From Bathyarchaeum sp965602795 (GTDB lineage: Archaea; Thermoproteota; Bathyarchaeia; Bathyarchaeales; Bathyarchaeaceae): DNA of 15,709 nt. The translations under genes were made by a program, and so were the position numbers. Where the stretch lies: contig CBFCZR010000023.1 of the NCBI GenBank assembly GCA_965602795.1, positions 1 to 15,709 on the forward strand, in the 5' to 3' direction. Shown here one piece after another: positions 13,585-15,709 of the stretch. The notes below the pieces were generated by a model. That model searched no databases and was not told the DNA's origin. It saw only the letters and a program-made list of their open reading frames with translations. Every line of letters starts with the position of its first letter. Position 1 is the stretch's first letter.

Positions 13585-13592
13585 TTTAAAAG
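13585..13592. promoter_or_regulatory. Symmetric TATA-like box shared by divergent genes
   Basis: TTTAAAAG on the plus strand, with a self-complementary TTTAAA core, sits between the methyltransferase unit (minus) and the exchanger gene (plus). It is about 35 nt from GTG 13623 and 53 nt from ATG 13535, so it could serve both directions. An AAAAGCGTTTT imperfect palindrome overlaps it at 13588-13598. Confidence 0.45.
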
Positions 13593-13622
13593 CGTTTTAC
13601 GGTCTATTCTCTGCTATCAAAA

Positions 13623-14600
13623 GTGGATGTTGTGTCTCAAATGATGATTTACAGCATACCTCTGCTGGCTATATCATTGCTTCTGATTATGCTGATCAGC
13701 GACAGGATAATCCGATACGTGTTAGCCATATCCAGAGCCCTCGGTCTATCCGAAATGGCTGCAGGCTTCATCTTACTCTCCGTAACAACATCGCTGCCGG
13801 AGCTTTCAGTCTCCATAGTCGCATCCCTCGCGGGTGAAGGAGGACTCTCCGCAGGTAACGTCTTAGGCTCTAACATCGCAAACCTCACCATAATACTTGG
13901 ATTGGCAATACTTCTCAGCAGAAAAGAAATCGCACTGAAAGGACAGTCACAAAAGGAACTTGTACAATTCCTGTTCATCTCCTCAATAATCCCCCTCTTT
14001 ATAGTCCAAAGGGGAAGCCTAGGAGCCGTCTTAGGCGTCGTACTTCTGATACTGTTTATCTACTTCAGTGTAACAGTTTCCCGCAAAACCGAAACCACAA
14101 CCTCCAATGAGCCACCCAAACAGAAAAAAGAGAAAGAAAACATCGCCATTGTAGGCGTCAAATTTTTGGTAGGCGCGACATTAATAATTGTACTTTCCAA
14201 ATTTGCGGTGGACAGCTCCGTTGACATTGCAGGCTTCATAGGTTTACCCACATCCATTATAGGAGCAACCATTATCGGCCTTGGAACCTCCTTACCTGAG
14301 CTGGCAACAACAATACAAGCTCTCAAGCAGGGGCTGGTCAACATGGCTCTTGGAAATCTGCTCGGCAGCTGCATCACCAACATCACCCTTATTCTCGGGG
14401 TTTCGTCGCTGCTCTCGTTTTCTCCAGTGAACGTGGTGGCTGTGCAGAGCATCATGTTCTACGTGTTGCTTTCGTCCTTGAGTGTCTGGTATATGGTGGG
14501 CGCAAGTGAACGGCTAACCAAAAAGGGAGCCATATTCCTCTGCCTGATTTACGGCGCATTCATTCTGCAACAGGTGGGCGTTTCAGTATTCATTTTCTAG
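13623..14600 (+). CDS. Ca2+/cation antiporter (CaCA, NCX-like)
   Basis: A 325-residue, roughly ten-segment membrane exchanger. The two inverted alpha repeats are clear: SVTTSLPELSVSIVASL (53-69) with GNVLGSNIANLTIILG (78-93), and GLGTSLPELATTIQAL (219-234) with GNLLGSCITNITLILG (244-259). E60 and E226 are the expected ion-coordinating acids, as in archaeal NCX_Mj. The loop between the halves (about 153-173) is polar and Lys/Glu-rich and should be cytoplasmic. The exchanger uses the Na+ or H+ gradient to expel Ca2+; selectivity cannot be fixed from sequence. Start GTG 13623 is not backed by a clear ribosome site; GTG 13632 and ATG 13641 are alternatives. The length is normal for prokaryotic members. 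Confidence 0.93.
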   Translation: MDVVSQMMIYSIPLLAISLLLIMLISDRIIRYVLAISRALGLSEMAAGFILLSVTTSLPELSVSIVASLAGEGGLSAGNVLGSNIANLTIILGLAILLSRKEIALKGQSQKELVQFLFISSIIPLFIVQRGSLGAVLGVVLLILFIYFSVTVSRKTETTTSNEPPKQKKEKENIAIVGVKFLVGATLIIVLSKFAVDSSVDIAGFIGLPTSIIGATIIGLGTSLPELATTIQALKQGLVNMALGNLLGSCITNITLILGVSSLLSFSPVNVVAVQSIMFYVLLSSLSVWYMVGASERLTKKGAIFLCLIYGAFILQQVGVSVFIF

Positions 14601-14705
14601 AAGAATGAACTTAACGTTGCTTTCTAATTGGAAGCCGTTCAAGTTGCAGTTCAGAAAACCTAAAAAAGAGACACCACATTCTAGAAATATGCTGAGGAAC
14701 TGGTT

Positions 14706-15548
14706 ATGCTTGCTGGTCTTCAAGGGCTAATCGATGAGCCTATCCGGATTCTAACGATAGTTTTAACCATAATCGGCGCATTTCTGATTGTCACAATATT
14801 CAACAAGCTAGTAGCTAGAATTGAGAAGAGAGGCGAACTAGAGAAAGGAAAACTTGTTCACCTGAAACGGTTCTTCCAAATAATCATCTACCTCGTAGCC
14901 GCCATCATAATACTCTCAATTTTAGATTACGACATCACCGCGGCAATCGCAGGTCTAGGAATAGGCGCACTAGTAATCGGCTTCGGCTTGAAGGACATAA
15001 TAGAAAACTGGGTTTCCGGCGTGCTGATAATGTGGGGCAAAACCTACACCATCGGCGACGTAATCAGAGTTGGAGACCTAACCGGAACAGTCACAGACAT
15101 AGCCCTCAGAACAACCAAACTGAAGACCTACGACCGAAACGAGATAATCATTCCGAACTCTATGCTTATGAAAGAAAAAATAATCAATCTTACGGGTGGC
15201 GCATCTGAGGCAGTGGCTTCACTAACCTTCGCTATAGACTATACTGCGGATGCTGAAAAAGCCAAAACCATAATAGAAAACATCCTGAAAAACCACAAAT
15301 CGGTAATCTTTAGCAAGAAACGAAAAAGAGAAATACGGTTCATTTTCCGCAACCGAGAGTGGACAAACGAGATTGAAGCCCTGTTTTGGATAAACGACCC
15401 ACCCAACGAGGAATTTATCAAATCAAACATTGCGGAGTTAATCCTGAAAGAATTCAAGAATGAATGTATCCTGCCGCCGATTCCCGCCTTGATGCGGAAG
15501 GAGTACCTGACCGGAGAAAAAACGGACAACGGGCAGGAAACAGGCTGA
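14706..15548 (+). CDS. MscS-family small-conductance mechanosensitive channel
   Basis: A 280-residue channel subunit. There are two N-terminal membrane segments (about 14-35 and 55-73), then the pore helix rich in Ala/Gly (AAIAGLGIGALVIGFG, 79-94), the hinge-like KDIIENWVSG (96-105), and the beta domain (YTIGDVIRVGD, GTVTDIALRTTKLKTYDRNEIIIPNS, ~114-152). The C-terminal alpha/beta domain follows (~165-270). It should form a homoheptamer that releases solutes under osmotic downshock. Start is ATG 14706 with GAGGA 7-8 nt upstream and a TATA-like TAAAAAAG near 14661. It lies 105 nt after the exchanger gene and probably has its own promoter. Confidence 0.93.
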   Translation: MLAGLQGLIDEPIRILTIVLTIIGAFLIVTIFNKLVARIEKRGELEKGKLVHLKRFFQIIIYLVAAIIILSILDYDITAAIAGLGIGALVIGFGLKDIIENWVSGVLIMWGKTYTIGDVIRVGDLTGTVTDIALRTTKLKTYDRNEIIIPNSMLMKEKIINLTGGASEAVASLTFAIDYTADAEKAKTIIENILKNHKSVIFSKKRKREIRFIFRNREWTNEIEALFWINDPPNEEFIKSNIAELILKEFKNECILPPIPALMRKEYLTGEKTDNGQETG

Positions 15549-15556
15549 CCGCTCTG

Positions 15557-15667
15557 TTACGTTCTTGATGTGCGGTTATAGTGACAGTTAGGGCACGAAA
15601 AGAACACTTGCTTTTTTCCCCTAAGTTTTCGCACAATCATCTCGGTTTCGCATCTTGGACATTTCAT
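15557..15667 (-). CDS. 36-residue zinc-ribbon microprotein
   Basis: ATG 15667 to TAA at 15557-15559 encodes 36 residues with two CxxC knuckles, C3-P-R-C6 and C25-P-N-C28, 18 residues apart, and a basic middle (VRKLRGKK). This is a textbook zinc ribbon, close to the topoisomerase C-terminal or transcription-factor-S type. A TATA-like ATAAAAC at 15692-15698, about 28 nt upstream of the ATG, suggests a leaderless message; a GAGG is 11 nt upstream. It converges with the MscS gene with 8 nt between stops. The function is unknown; nucleic-acid binding is likely by fold. Confidence 0.7.
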   Translation of the reverse strand: MKCPRCETEMIVRKLRGKKQVFFSCPNCHYNRTSRT

Positions 15668-15691
15668 AACAAAACCATCCTCAAATCCTAA

Positions 15692-15698
15692 GTTTTAT
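15692..15698 (-). promoter_or_regulatory. TATA-like box for the zinc-ribbon microprotein
   Basis: ATAAAAC on the minus strand, centred about 28 nt upstream of ATG 15667, matching leaderless archaeal promoter spacing. Confidence 0.4.
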
Positions 15699-15709
15699 GT
15701 TTTTCTATA

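Overview
The window looks like chromosomal DNA from an anaerobic archaeon. The evidence is an archaeal-type Rqc2/RqcH/NEMF homologue, a DUF2769 cysteine-rich protein, TATA-like boxes about 25-30 nt upstream of several starts (some apparently leaderless), Shine-Dalgarno sites (GGAGG/GGAG) on many other genes, and a strongly iron-sulfur-based gene set. A Bathyarchaeia-like or related lineage is my best guess, but there is no rRNA or other phylogenetic marker to settle it. I see no tRNA, rRNA, CRISPR array, insertion sequence or phage gene.

Layout. 1-540 is the 3' end of a surface protein: an unbroken heptad coiled coil followed by a C-terminal membrane anchor. 697-1401 is an unrecognised charged protein with a Cys/His knuckle; it converges with a Gfo/Idh/MocA oxidoreductase (1403-2452, minus). 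From 7856 down to 2565 on the minus strand lies the centrepiece, a tight six-gene unit: CcdA/DsbD-like thiol-redox membrane protein, NapH-like membrane polyferredoxin, a 444-residue protein of the 2-hydroxyacyl-CoA dehydratase / benzoyl-CoA reductase / double-cubane-cluster family, two different BcrD-like and BcrA-like activator ATPases, and a Chromatium-type 2[4Fe-4S] ferredoxin. 8176-8691 (minus) is a membrane-anchored PKD-domain protein. 8992-9168 is a 58-residue membrane protein. 9326-11341 is the Rqc2/RqcH homologue. 11410-12113 (minus) holds two small cysteine-rich proteins (DUF2769 and a degenerate HNH-like protein). 12168-13535 (minus) is a two-gene methyltransferase unit (class I SAM enzyme plus ICMT-like membrane enzyme) with a palindrome at its promoter. 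A divergent Na+/Ca2+ exchanger (13623-14600) and an MscS channel (14706-15548) follow, and a 36-residue zinc ribbon (15557-15667, minus) closes the window.

How the central genes may work together (inference): electrons from a thiol or membrane pool would pass through the CcdA-like and NapH-like membrane proteins to the ferredoxin, then to the two-ATPase activator, which uses ATP to deliver a very low-potential electron to the single catalytic protein. That protein carries six well-placed cysteines, the number needed for a double-cubane [8Fe-9S] cluster. There is no second catalytic subunit and no CoA-ligase or ring-degradation gene here, so the substrate is unknown. This is the best candidate for an undescribed system in the window.
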